This document shows, in pieces, positions 46,242-57,983 of a stretch of 64,000 nucleotides of DNA. This stretch comes from Ligustrum vulgare. Its lineage: Eukaryota; Streptophyta; Magnoliopsida; Lamiales; Oleaceae. A program made the position numbers and the translations under genes. The notes below the pieces were generated by a model. It saw only the letters and a list, made by a program, of their open reading frames with translations. It made no database searches and had not been told where the DNA came from. The stretch is taken from assembly GCA_963555705.1 (NCBI GenBank), contig OY743184.1, positions 26,684,639-26,748,638 of the forward strand. The letters run 5' to 3'. How positions within the stretch are numbered: the first letter of the stretch is position 1; each line of letters starts with the position of its first letter.

Positions 46242-46421
46242 GAACAATCCAAAAGTCGAGCTTATGACTTTAACCAAACGCTTTTTGAGAGGCAACCCAA
46301 ATTTCTTCTCTTTTGAGTTACTTGTATTTATTTACTATACTTCTTTACTTCCTTTTTAATTAATTGTTAAACTTTTGTAGGTAACAATTTTTTGAAAATC
46401 CTAAGTGACATGGTCCTCAAC

Positions 46422-48041
46422 AAGTTTGGGGGTGAACTACATTCGACGAAAGCTTAGGTCAATTTCAACGTCACAACCAAGCATTGAATCAAGGAAGTTT
46501 CACTACCTCTTATCTTCTTTACATATTGTTTCTATTTTCACATTGAGGACAATGTGTAATTCAAGTTTGGGGGTGTTGACTTCATTTTGCATTTTATCAT
46601 GTTAGATAGCCTTGCCGGCTTAAGATTTTGTGATGTTTGATTTTGTTCATTTTGTTGTGGATATTGACATGCTAGATAGCCTTGTCGGCTCAAATGATTT
46701 GATGTTTGAAATTGCTGATTAATTCATGAATCATGATCGAATATGCTACTTGTGCCTATTTTTATAAACTGCTTATCTATGAGTGATCCTGAGCTCTCTT
46801 GAGCACAATAGTCATAACTAATTGTTGTTGAGATTTGGAATCCATTGAAGGTTGGAAAAATTTGTGAAGTAGAAAAAATAGGTATTGAGCTTGTATCTTC
46901 ATTTTTTATCAACCTATCCAAATCCCTCTCAATGCTTTTAATCTCTTAATCCTTTGTGAGACAAGTTTGGGGGTGGTCGAGCCGGTAAAGGAGACGGTCT
47001 AGATGTGTAGTGATTCCATGCATGCTTGATCTAAATTTGTGTGGAGTGTTGTTGATGTTAGTATAAGCTAAGTGATGACCAAATGCTAGATATCTAAGCC
47101 CATTTTAATTATTGCATTGCCCTATCTCGTAACCTTTTTGACTCGAGTACTTAAGCCCGTAGGATTATCTTGAAACTTGGTGCCTTAAGTTTGAAACTTG
47201 GGAGTCATCGGCCTAAAGCTCGCTACATGGGTTAATTAGAAAGCTTAATGAGTGGGGCACACACACACACTTGAAAAGAAAAAAAAATACATCATCATCA
47301 TTGCATTTGCTTAATAAGTCTACCTCACTTCGTAGCCTTTTTGACTCGAGTTAGTAAGTCCGTAGGGGTATTTTGAAACCTGGTACCCTTTGATCTTAAA
47401 ATAATCGGGGAGTTGCCGACCTAAAGCTCGCTACATGGTCAATTAGAAAGCTTAAGGGAGTGAGGAAGTCACGAGCAATCATCACATTAGTTTGTAGAAA
47501 TCATGCATTTGTATTTGCATAAGGGCTTAGATTAATAGTGAGTTTGAATTGCTTGGTATAAACTTTAATGTTGAAACACTCATCTAGTGGAGAGTCACTG
47601 CATATCTAGATTGTTGAGAGTGCTGGTAAGTCATAACCAAGCTTTAGTGGAAAAACAAATGTGTGAATTGAGAGTCACCCCTAGGATGCATTTTGGGAGA
47701 GAAAAGAAATAATATTGGGGGATGAATGTCACGAGAGGGTAAGGAATGAAATTGACCACTAAGGGTGGATAGTATTATTTTGAAATTTATCCTTCCTACA
47801 ATGTTTCTTTGAACCTTAGTGATAATTGGAAGTGACAATGCACACACACACCGATCAAACATGAGATAAGCTCAACTTCGTTTTGTAGTATTATTTTGAA
47901 AACACAATTGTGAATTAATCATGCAATTTTACACTCAAGAAAGAATTTTCAAGTTATCTAGCATTGCTGATCATTCATTCAATTGTTTTTGTGTTAGTAG
48001 ATATTCTTGCTCGAGACGAGCAAGAGTTTAAGTTTGGGGGT
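46422..48041 (+). repeat. Four polypurine-tract-like motifs AAGTTTGGGGGT
   Basis: Identical 12-mers at 46422, 46563, 46963 and 48030. The last abuts the 3' LTR and is the expected plus-strand primer. Confidence 0.85.
47114..47453 (+). repeat. Duplicated ~140-bp block
   Basis: Both copies contain CTTTTTGACTCGAGT, AAG(C/T)CCGTAGG, a ~60-bp variable part, CCTAAAGCTCGCTACATGG and AATTAGAAAGCTTAA. They are separated by a CA/AT-rich spacer. Confidence 0.8.
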
Positions 48042-48044
48042 ATT

Positions 48045-49698
48045 TGTTAAGTGCATTTTTATACACTTTTTATACATTTAAATTAGCATATTTTGGAACA
48101 TCTTGAGTAAATATCTACTAATTTATGCATATTTTGTATTTAAATAGGTTAATATCCAAGTTTGAGGCCAAAAACCACAAAAGAAGTGCAAATTACGCTG
48201 AAATTGGAAGTATATGGACCATTTTGTCACCTCCGGGAAGTTTTGGACAAGCCACGCAATTAACCAAGGGACCAAATTGAAAGATTTCAAAAGTTGAAGG
48301 GCCAAAAGTGCAATTTTAGAAGGACATATTTGAAAGAAATCTGAAAATTTGGGGACTAAATTGCTCGAGATTAAAAGATGGAGGACTTGATGGGAATTAC
48401 GGAAGGGACTTAGCCGCAAAAACACCCTCCAGCTGAGCCACGCGATCTCGTGGCTCGAACCAAGTCGCGAACGCAACTTGGACATCGAAACAGACCCGAG
48501 GCCAAGCTGGCCCCGAATTTTAAACCGGGCGATCGCGCGGTTGAAAAAATAAATAAATAAATAAAAATATTTTTTGGGCCGGACCGAGTCACCCCGGCCG
48601 ACCCGATTCGGCCCAGAAGCTGAAATTCGCGGATCTAAGCAACTTTTTAGTGTTTTTTGGATGTTTTTGGGGTATTATAAATAGAAAAATCTGATTTTTT
48701 TGAGAGGGCATGTAAGTCTTGCCTCTTTTTCATTTCTCTTGTATTTTTTTTCTTAACATTTTACTCATTTAGTGCAATCTACAAGTAATATTTTTATGAT
48801 TTAGTAATGTTTTCTTATATTTAAGTATTTTGTTGTTGTTTAAACTTTTGAATATTGTTATTTTCTCACATTTTCATCAAGAATGTCATTTATTTCTTGT
48901 GCATTTAATGTTTTATACTTGGGTTGTTGAAGATATTAATGGGTGCTGAAGAAACTTTGTTCAAAGTGAAGGATTCTTGAGTTTTCACTTCAAGAACTTT
49001 ACAAAAAGGGGAGTTTTCTTTATTATCTTGTTTTTAATCTTTGTTTTAAGTATTATTCATATGTTTATGTTATTTGTTAAATGTTGTTGTTAGTTTATTA
49101 TGGGTTAATGTTATTGTGTTGGAATTTTTGACTAGTTTATTTTTATTTAAGTATTTTAAGTAGTTTCTAGATTTTGGGTATTTATGTTTACATGTTTATG
49201 ATTATGAATGTTGTTTTAGGTTTTGTAACTTTTAAATGTTTGTTATTATTTTAAGTTGTAATTGGAATTTATTACACAAGTTAGGTAATGTTAAAAATTT
49301 CCCATGTAATTTGGTTGATTAATTAACTACCACTAATTGATGTGAAAAGAAGAAATTAGTATAGTTATGAAAACTAAATTCACTTTATTTTATGTTATGT
49401 AACTTGTTTCAATTATCAAGTTTATGTTTTCATTAAAGTGTTTAGATTAATTAGTTCTATTCTAAGTTTCATGTTGTTATCTAGTTGCTTTAGTTAACTA
49501 GTTTACATATTGCCATATTTCTTATTTGTGTCACTTAGTTAGTAATTCACCACAAACCATATTTTTATGTTACTTGACTTTTCTTTTAAAATGAAATTAA
49601 TAATTTTAGTTACATATCAATCAATCCTCGTGGGTACGATAACCCGAACTTCTCTAGTCCACTTTACTACTTGAACGCGAACCGTGCACTTGCGGTAT
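48045..49698 (+). repeat. 3' LTR of the Athila element, lacking its last ~20 bases
   Basis: Near-identical to 38656-40319. It stops at CTTGCGGTAT, where the left LTR continues to GCGAACA. The sequence then switches abruptly to the Tekay-like element. Confidence 0.9.
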
Positions 49699-49759
49699 TC
49701 GAGATGCCATCGCTGACGGCTTTAGGACGACGAAGGCACAGTCCATCGACCATCTTCTG

Positions 49760-50086
49760 TTGTCGTTTCCAATAGATCAGCAACCTCAAGCGACTCAGTT
49801 CTGTGATAATGTAAAAATATGTTTTGGTCAGAACGTGAGTTTTCAAATAGTGTGTGATGAGTTTTTGATGTGTTGGGACTGCTACCGAGCCCTCGCCCCA
49901 GCACTAGCGCCAGAAGTAATTATCATTTCTGGCAACAAAGATGAGGACAAACCATTAGTTGTATCTGACGCTGAGTTAGAAATTTATGATTATACCCCTG
50001 GCTCACTGGGGTACTCACCATGGTTTAAGTTTGTTTCCCTGCCAGCTGCACCACTATCTGGTGGAAATGGTTGGCTCGACGAGTAG
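49760..50086 (+). other. Small acidic open frame before gag
   Basis: The frame is open to a stop at 50084-50086. An in-frame ATG occurs only well inside (near 49868), so translation is unproven. The product is acidic in the middle (SGNKDEDKPLVVSDAELEIY) and ends LSGGNGWLDE. Its position 180 bp before gag fits a leader ORF. No family recognised. Confidence 0.35.
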
Positions 50087-50269
50087 AATGGATTTGTAGA
50101 AGTCAGTTTTAGTATTTCTTAATTCCCAATTATATCTTTTGATTCGGTGTATCCTCACTTGAAGGACTTCTGAATTATGAATAAAGATTTTTTGTTTTAA
50201 TTTTATTGGCATGATTTTGGGTTATGAATCTAGAATTTAAAAATATTTTATGCTTCATTTTAAAGGAAA

Positions 50270-51200
50270 ATGTCTAGGTGCGAAGATAGAAATGTTGCTA
50301 AACAAGCTACCCCGTAACAAGGATCTACAGCCCAGTCCACTGCTATTAGAGATTTACTCTAGGCTGTACAAGACATGAGGCAAGGCCCAGCAGCTCCTAC
50401 AGTACCAGTCATTGAGCAATTCAGAAAGTATCGTCCGCCTACTTTCGATGGCAGAAATGGTCCGTTAGCTGTGGATGAGTGGTTGTAGACCATCGAACAG
50501 ATCTTCAGGCATATATCCTGTCCTGAGGATAGGAAGATTACATGTGCTGAGTCTATGTTGGTCGGAAGAGCTGGATTTTGGTGGGAGTCTGCATCGAGGA
50601 CTAGAACAGAAGATGAACAAGAGGCTTTGACATGGGAGGAATTCAAAGCTGAGATCAAAGATAAGTTTTTCCCTAAGCTCTCCGGGACCATAAGGAGACG
50701 AAGTTCCTACGCCTGGTGAAGGAGATATGAACATAACAGAATATGAGAGGAAGTTTGAAGAGCTGTCACGATATGCTCCACATCTAGTGGAGACGAAGGC
50801 TAAAAAGGCTAGTCGGTTTGAGAGAGGCCTATGTTCGGAGATCTGACAGATAGTTAGTTCACATGAATTACCCACATATAGAGAGGTTGTGAAGAAAGCC
50901 CAAGCGGTGGCTTATGCTGGAATTAAGTTTGGCAATGAGGGAAGTCAGAAGAATGCGAAGTTTCAGGGTAAGAGGAAGTGGAATGGTCCGAATCAGAACC
51001 AGAACAAGAGTTATGTGCCCAACAGAAGACAAACTCTGGACCTGCTAAGGGTCAAGCAACTAGCAATATATCACCTTGTCCTAAGTGTTCGAAGATGCAC
51101 AAAGGAGAGTATCTATTGGGCAAGGGAGTGTGCTATAAGTGTGGGAAACCAGGTCATTTTGCTTTTGATTGCCGAAATCCACCTGCACAAGGCGTCGATC
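50270..51200 (+). pseudogene. Tekay-type gag with zinc knuckle
   Basis: ATG at 50270 (MSRCEDRN). Gag signatures: FRKYRPPTFDGRNGPLAVDE, AESMLVGRAGFWWES, TWEEFKAEIKDKFFPK, then after frameshifts ITEYERKFEELSRYAPHLVE and the zinc knuckle CYKCGKPGHFAFDC (about 51130-51172). At least three internal stops (50315, 50375 and 50485 areas) and a shift near 50690. Confidence 0.85.
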
Positions 51201-51697
51201 AAAAGAAGAACGGAGACCAGAATAAGAAGGGAAAAGCTAGGGTGTTTGCTATGGATGCCGTCGAAGATTTCGACGTGATCGCAGGTATACTATCTGTTTC
51301 TGGTATTCCTGTTTATGTCTTGATAGATTTGGGTGCCACACATTCTTTTATTTTCGATGCATGCCTATCTAGACTGGATTTAGTTGGTGAGAAAACTGGT
51401 AGTATACTTGAGGTTAGTTTACCGTCGGGAGGAACTATTAAGACTGATAAGATAGTTAAGGCTGAGAAAATAGATTTTGATGGTCAAATTCTAGAGGCAG
51501 ATCTCAACATAATTCACATGAGAGATTTCAATATTATTCTAGGGATGGATTGGTTAAGTATAAATCATGCTGTTATTTTGTGTCATGAGAAGGAAGTCGT
51601 GTTCCGTAAGAATGGCGAAGAAGTATTTAGATTCTATGGGTTAAGAATTAAAGCACTTCCTCGCCTTGTTTTGGATTTTCAAGTGGAAAACTTCTAA
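51201..51697 (+). pseudogene. Aspartic protease of the Tekay-type element
   Basis: Retropepsin motif VLIDLGATHSFIFDACL (near 51320; the residue after the catalytic Asp is Leu rather than the usual Ser/Thr) and DFNIILGMDWLSINHAVILC. It continues the zinc-knuckle frame to a stop at 51695-51697. Confidence 0.8.
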
Positions 51698-51768
51698 GCA
51701 AAAGAAATTGTCAGGGCTATCTGGTTATCTTTCAAGACAAACCGACTAAGGAAATTACATTTGAGTCA

Positions 51769-53115
51769 GTGCCAATTGTGTGCGATTATGGGGATATTTT
51801 TCAAGAAGACCTACTAGGCATTTCACCTGATAGGCAAGTGGAATTTGTTATCGATCTAGTACGAGGAGCTGCCCCTATTTCTGAGGCTCCGTATAGTATG
51901 GCACCGAAGGAGTTACAAGAACTGAAGGTTCAGCTGGAGGAACTTCTTGAGAAGGGTTTTATCTAGCCGAGTGTGTCCCCATGGGGTGCACCTGTGCTAT
52001 TTGTGAAGAAGAAGGATGGCAGTATGAGAATGTGTATAGATTATCGAGAACTCAACAAGTTGACAATAAAGAATAAGTATCCGATACCCAGGATCGAAGA
52101 CTTATTCGATCAGCTAAAGGGTGCTGCAGTTTTCTCGAAAATGGACTTGAGGTCCAGCTACCATCAACTAAAGATCAAGTAGTCTGACGTACATACATCG
52201 TTCAGAACACGATATGGACATTACGAACTCACAGTGATGCCATTCGGTCTCACGAACGCTCCTGCAGTATTCATGGACTTGATGAAACGGGTTTTTCATC
52301 AGTATCTGGATAAATTTGTCATCGTGTTTATCGATGATATTTTAGTCTACTCCAAGGATTCTGAACAACATAAGGAACATCTGAAGATTGTACTGGAGAC
52401 ACTGAAAGCAGAAAAGTTGTATCCCAAATTCAAGAAGTGTGAATTTTGGCTAGAAAAGATAGGTTTTCTGGGTCACATTGTCACCGTCAAGGGCATTGAA
52501 GTTGACCCTTCTAAGTTCAAGACAGTGACTAACTGGGCTACGCCGGCAAATGCAGGTGATGTGAGAAGTTTTCTAGGGTTGACCGGATATTATCAACGAT
52601 TCATAGAAGGTTTCTCTAAGATTGCGGGCCCCATGACTCAGTTAATGTTGAAAGGTGTCAAATTTCAATGGACTAAACAATGTGAGCGAACTTTCCAAGA
52701 ACTGAAGAATAGACTGGTTTCAGCACCAGTATTAACGGTACCCGATGGGACTGACCGTTTTGTCATTTACAGTGATGCCTCTAAACATGGATTGGGATGT
52801 GTTCTAATGCAAAAAGGTAAGGTAGTTGCCTATGCTTCGAGGCAATTAAGCCCTATGAACAAAATTATTCGACTCATGATCTGGAGCTAGCAGCAGTAGT
52901 ACACGCCTTGAAGATTTGGAGACATTATTAATACAGGAGTAAATGCGAGATTTACACCGATCACAAGAGTCTCAAGTATTTCTTCACTAAGAAGGAGTTG
53001 ATTATGAGACAACGCCAATGACTTGAGTTGGTTAAGGATTATGACTGCACTATTCTTTACCACCCTGGTAAAGCCAATAAGGTTGCAAATGCGTTAAGAA
53101 GTAAGGACGTTGGAC
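51769..53115 (+). pseudogene. RT-RNase H of the Tekay-type element
   Basis: RT: MAPKELQELKVQLEELLEKG, stop at 51964-51966, then [20 protein letters not shown], stop at 52180-52182, then [16 protein letters not shown] and the catalytic [10 protein letters not shown]. RNase [18 protein letters not shown], a frameshift near 52860, then EIYTDHKSLKYFFTKKEL and HPGKANKVANAL. Frames are broken at least five times. Confidence 0.9.
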
Positions 53116-53254
53116 AGTTATCAGCCTTGGGAACAATGTAAGATCAACTAATTCGAGATTTTCAAAATATGAAGATTGAAGTGCGAGCCCCACCAATCCA
53201 AAGTTCTAGTAAATTAGAGAACTTGACTGTTAAGCTAGATTTAAGAGAGGGATT

Positions 53255-54606
53255 GTGACGGCTCAGGTGGGTGATAAATTCTTGGAAAAGATTAGAACTG
53301 AAGTTGGAACAGATAAGAGAATATGGTTCGAGATTGCTCCTGATAAAGGTCTTATGTTCAAAGGTCGTCTCTGTGTGCCGAAAGACATTCAAATCATAAA
53401 TGAAATCATGAAGGAAGCCCATTCAGCGCCATATGCAGCTCATCCAGGAGGGACAAAGATGTATCGTGATCTACGAGAAACATTTTGGTGGAGGATATAT
53501 GAAAGGTAGCATTGCGAAGTTTGTCGCGAAGTTTGTCTCGTGTTGCATGGTCTGTCAACAAGTCAAGGCTGAATATCAGAGACCATCAGGATTGTTAAAT
53601 CCCTTGGATATACCAGAATGGAAGTGGGAGAAAATCACCATGGACTTTGTAACAGGTTTACCGAGATCATCGAGAGGGCATGATGCGATATGAGTTATTG
53701 TGGACCGACTTACAAAGTCAGCTTACTTTCTTCCGATTCAAATGACTCTCAATGTAGACCAATTGTCACAAATATATGTTAGAGAGATTGTTCGACTTCA
53801 CGGAGTTCTAGTGTCCATAGTTTCAGATAGAGATCCGAGATTTACCTCGAGATTTTGGAAGAGCTTGCAAACGGCTATGGGTACTAAACTAAATTTTAGT
53901 ATTTCCTATCATCCCCAAACTGATGGACAGTCTGAGCACACTATTCAGATCTTGGAAGATATGCTTAGAGCTTGTGTCTTAGATCTAAGCGGTAATTGGG
54001 AGACTCACTTGCCATTGGTAGAGTTTGCCTACAACAACAGTTTCCAAGCTCCCATTGGTATGGCACCATATGAAGCACTGTATGGACGAAAATGCCGATC
54101 ATCAGTATATTGGGATGAGGTTGGTGAAAGAGAGATATTAGGTCCAGAATTGATTGAAAAGACAGTAGCGGCTATTGAGAAGGTAAGACTAAGGATTAAA
54201 GCTGCTCGAGATAGACAAAAGAGCTATGCCGATAAGAGGAGGAAAGATTTGGAATTTCAAGTCGGAGAAAAAGTATTTATGAAAGTGACTCCGATGAAGG
54301 GAACTTTCCGTTTTGGAAAAAGAGGAAAATTAAGGCCTCGATATATTGAATCGTTCGAAATTTTAGAACAAGTTGGAAACGTGGCTTATCGTTTGGCTTT
54401 GCCGCTAGAACTTGTGGCTGTGCATAATGTTTTCACGTTTCTCTATTAAGGAAGTATGTGGATGACCCTAGCCACGTGGTGAACTTTCAATCCATTTCGA
54501 TTCAGAAGAATCTATCATATAAGAAAGCACTTGTGGCAATAATTGACAGAAAGGTCCATGTCTTAAGAAATAAAGAGATTTCCTTACTCAAAGTCCGGTG
54601 GGGGTA
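53255..54606 (+). pseudogene. Integrase and chromodomain-like tail of the Tekay-type element
   Basis: Zinc finger: EAHSAPYAAHPGGTKMYRDL, then, after a frameshift near 53505, CMVCQQVKAEYQRPSG. Core: ITMDFVTGLPRS, a stop at 53691-53693, then [45 protein letters not shown] (His in place of the residue after the catalytic Glu). C-terminal: [20 protein letters not shown]. After a stop at 54447-54449 comes VAIIDRKVHVLRNKEISLLK, the end of a chromodomain-type tail, the Tekay/Del hallmark. Confidence 0.88.
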
Positions 54607-54722
54607 AATACGGTAGTGATGAGGCTACCTGAGAAAAGGAAAAATAAATCCTAACCAAGTACCCAGACATAGTAGACCAAGTAAGTTTAATTTCGAGGAC
54701 GAAATTATTTAAGGGGGTAAGG

Positions 54723-55878
54723 TTATAGCGACCAAGAAAATTTTATCATAATAAAAGTTAAATTTATGTGTCGCTATGATTTCACCCAAATGCTAATAAA
54801 AACATGTTCGTCTAGCCAATTAAATTATTTTAAGATCTTAAGAAATAAATTTGAATTCGTTTAAATCGTTAAGTCCAATTTCTGAATTTAAAATTTGTTC
54901 AAAAATCATTATTTCATCAAATTCTTTATTTTAATCCAATATCAAAATTTTCTTATTTTAATATTATTATTTTAAAATTCAATCAATTTAGATTATGTGT
55001 AACCCCCTTTCAAATTGAAAATCCAGAACGTCCAAGTTTTTTTTATTTTTATTGCCATTCAATAACAGATTCACCTTTTCCTCTCCCTCAATGATCCATC
55101 ATCAATGGGGATAGTAGTTACAGCCTTTTCAAGTCCATCACCTCCAAGAACCAGTAAATAAATCGTTTTCCATTGTCCATTTCCTTCCCTTCACGCACAC
55201 TGACAATTTGGGTAAGCATTTCCTTTGTCTCAACAGCTTCCCAGTTTCTTCATTGACTGCAAAAGCCAAACCAAAGCCACCATTCACAGACATTATACCC
55301 TCAATCACTGGTTGTCCTTCACCACCATTGTCACTGACCTGAGGCTCGAATCCCTCAGTATCAATTTCGAACACAACCACAAAACCAAGTTCACCTCCAC
55401 ATTCCAGAATGGCAGCCACGCCTGCACTGCCAATCGTCATGGCCCCGACTTTCAGTCACCAACTACAAACCAACAGCAATCAAATTTCACCACTAACACC
55501 ACCAAACCTAAAGGCCGAACCACTACACGCAGTGCGCCACAACAGCCATCGTCACTGCCCATATCAATGGCCATCTCTAAAACCTTCAAAGTCAAACCAA
55601 TCAACACCCAAACCATCACAAGAACCAAGAGAATGAGCCAAGAAAGTTAATACTTACCTCAACCGGACGTTTACCTAAAATGGAACTCCCAATTTCGAGC
55701 AGCCAGCCTCGATTTCGCACCCAAATCGCCCAATCCTTCATTTTTAGCAACCTCTCCACTCACCTTCTCCGCCGCCACATGATGGCGGCATCACCGCCGG
55801 AGTAGACGCCGATAGCGGACAGAGATCGGAGGGGCAAAGATTTCCGTCGCCTCCGCCTCTCTCTCTCGGTTGCGAAGT

Positions 55879-55922
<44 letters not shown>

Positions 55923-56995
55923 TGTTTTTTTTTTTGTTTCAAAAGTTTTGATTTTGCAAAATTGCCCCTAAGTCCCAATTTTCCTAAACTTAGCGATTTC
56001 AGTCCCTTTGATTTAATGACATTTCAAATCTTCAGCCCTAAGTTTTAAGAAGTTATTAATTAAGCCCTTCAGTTTTAAAATATTTAAGACAACCCCTTTT
56101 ATTTTTGAAAATTTTAATTAAGTCTCAAATCTTTTAATTTCAATTATGTCAAAAATTTCAAATTAGTCCTAAACCTTTATTTTCTTTTAAATACTCAATT
56201 TTTCTAATATTTCTAATTTAAATTTATTTTCTTTGGCTAGACGACACGAACAGAAAGTTAGAGATTTGAAGTTTTCCATGCTCGACTCAAACTCATTAGA
56301 ATTTGATGTAGACTCATACCTAATAATTTATTTAGCTATGATTTGCATGTGAATCTGAAATTATGTAAATCATATTTCATGTTATGAGAAAAGTGATGTT
56401 ATGATCAAGTAATTAGCCATGAGGGGTAAGATGGGCCAAGACTCTCCTGAAAATGGCGTATGAAGTAGTTATGTTCATGAAATTGAACAAACAAAAAGAA
56501 GAAATGTTATACGCGCTATAACTTCCATGCATATATTTGCATGTTGAAAGAAGACAAGACGAGACTACTTTCCGTACTTATGTGTTATATGTTATGATGT
56601 TATGTAAAATATATGTTTAGCATGATTACATGTTTATGTGCAATTTACGGAATAAGTGAATTATTTTGCTATGAGTTTACTGAGTATTTCTTTGAAATAT
56701 TCACCCTGTTATTAACAATTTTTGCAGACTTCAGAAGTGGTGGCGAGTAATGGACACGAGTGGCAAGGAGATAAATAAAAGTTTCATTTCAAAGTTCAAC
56801 CTTATAGTTTCACGTTAATTTGAATTTCGATTTTACTAATTGTTGAAACATTTGAATTTATTTTGTTGGAGGATTTTGTTAATAGCTTATGCTAAGTTTT
56901 AAATATCCAGTTGTTTTTCCGCTAAATTGTTATTTAGAAAATGAGTTTGAAATAAAGTAGTGACGTTCCAAGTATTTAGAACTCGGGGTGTTACA
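54723..56995 (+). repeat. 3' LTR of the Tekay-type element (~2.3 kb)
   Basis: Follows the polypurine stretch AAGGGGGTAAGG. The first bases (TTATAGCGACC) look like a mutated TG start, so the left edge is approximate. Ends CTCGGGGTGTTACA. It contains a (GA)n microsatellite (about 55878-55921). An open frame on each strand at 55138-55650 shows no known domain and is probably fortuitous. Confidence 0.7.
55878..55921 (+). repeat. (GA)n microsatellite inside the Tekay-type LTR
   Basis: About 40 bases of uninterrupted GA dinucleotides, preceded by a CTCTCTCTC stretch 20 bp upstream that can pair with it. Confidence 0.9.
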
Positions 56996-57093
56996 CAGTC
57001 CCTTTTTTGTGTTTTTTGTTTGGGTTAAAAATTCAAATGGTAATGGAAGGAAATGGCCAATCTTTATTATGGGTCGGCTGCCTTTTTTGGGGA

Positions 57094-57969
57094 TGATGAG
57101 TTCCGGAGTGGCTCGACTAATGTTGACCCGTTGCACGTGCCCGTAGGACCAATAACGAGGCAAAGAGTCAAAAGAATCAAGGAGACGATGCAAGGATTCA
57201 TGCAAGCGTGGATGGACGAGTGCGAGGACCTCATTTACGTTGCATAACAAAGTGGAAGAGGAGCCAAAGTTGTTACAATGCATTTGGAACAAAGAACAAA
57301 AAAAATTATGCAGCAGCTGATTCACGGCCGTAAAGCCCAAAATTACGACCGTAACACTACTATGGAGAAATTAAGCAGAAGAGGACTTACGGCCGTAAAC
57401 CAAATCCTCACGGCTGTAAATATAGTTTAGTAGTTTTTATTTATTTGTTCAGAAGGTCACTTACGGCCGTATATAAATTTGTCACGGCGGTAACAGATGT
57501 TTTGATTTTTAGACCGTAAGTCACTTACGGCCTTAAACTTAAAAGTTACGGTCGTAACTTAGGCTGCAAATTAAAACTTAGTTTAGGCATTTTAGGCGTT
57601 TTAGTTTAGGTTTAATTCTAGTTTATTTTGGTAACTTTATTTTGTTAGCCTATTTATAGGGCTTCATTCAACATTGTAAAACACAACTTTTATTCTTGAG
57701 ATTAATGATATTGAATGTGAGATATTCCCTTATTTTTCTTCTTGTTCTCGTTGAACAAATTCGAACTTATCAAAGGATTTGACAACCTTTGTGGCGTTCC
57801 CCCTTTGTGGTTCTTATCTCAGCATCGTAACGGGTTTTGAGTTTAATATACCCATAGTTCTTGCGTCGTGAGGTCGGGGTTGCATTGCTATTGTCTACTA
57901 ATTGGATTTTAGAGCTTTCCGGCATTTAATTTCGCGTGTTCTTGGTGATGCCCATAACAGATCACATCA
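57094..57969 (+). repeat. 5' LTR (876 bp)
   Basis: TGATGAGTTCC ... GATCACATCA, two bases before the PBS. The first 154 bases can encode the pol tail ([20 protein letters not shown]) ending at a stop at 57245-57247. TATA box TATTTATAGGG at 57651. Confidence 0.9.
57324..57555 (+). promoter_or_regulatory. Paired ACGGCCGT array in the 5' LTR, 21-bp pair spacing
   Basis: Eight sites start at 57324/57345, 57389/57410, 57463/57484 and 57527/57548, exactly 21 bp apart within each pair. Three are perfect; five have one changed base (ACGACCGT, ACGGCTGT, ACGGCGGT, ACGGCCTT, ACGGTCGT). The array ends 95 bp before the TATA box. Confidence 0.8.
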
Positions 57970-57971
57970 TC

Positions 57972-57983
57972 TGGTATCAGAGC
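57972..57983 (+). other. Primer binding site (initiator tRNA-Met)
   Basis: TGGTATCAGAGC, perfect, two bases after the LTR end. Confidence 0.95.

Larger units (their letters stand above)
46242..48044 (+). other. Athila 3' region without coding capacity
   Basis: Between integrase and 3' LTR. It contains four copies of AAGTTTGGGGGT, the last being the polypurine tract itself, a duplicated block (47114-47248 and 47302-47453) and a duplicated TAGATAGCCTTG(C/T)CGGCT segment (about 46606 and 46673). No env-like reading frame was recognised. Confidence 0.75.
38656..49698 (+). mobile_element. Chimeric Athila-type Ty3/Gypsy element, ~11 kb
   Basis: Order: LTR, tRNA-Asp PBS, gag, protease, foreign 1.9-kb segment, integrase, long 3' region, LTR. 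The RT and RNase H domains, which should lie between protease and integrase, are absent. The two LTRs differ by roughly 2% by eye, so the insertion is recent. The right LTR lacks its last ~20 bases and no target duplication is visible. Confidence 0.88.
49699..56995 (+). mobile_element. Decayed Tekay/Del-type chromovirus without 5' LTR
   Basis: A leader with small ORF, gag, protease, RT, RNase H, integrase, a chromodomain-like tail and a ~2.3-kb 3' LTR appear in the expected order. Many stops and frameshifts break it. Its 5' LTR and PBS are missing at the junction with the Athila LTR. Confidence 0.88.

Noticed and set aside
46242..48044. Env-like gene expected in some Athila elements
   Set aside because: No long frame, signal peptide or membrane segment found in this interval.
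55138..55650. Overlapping open frames on both strands in the Tekay-type LTR
   Set aside because: No known domain, located in an LTR, and mutually antisense.
57053..57247. Separate small gene at the left chromovirus LTR
   Set aside because: It starts in flanking DNA and reads the LTR-encoded pol tail; not an independent gene.
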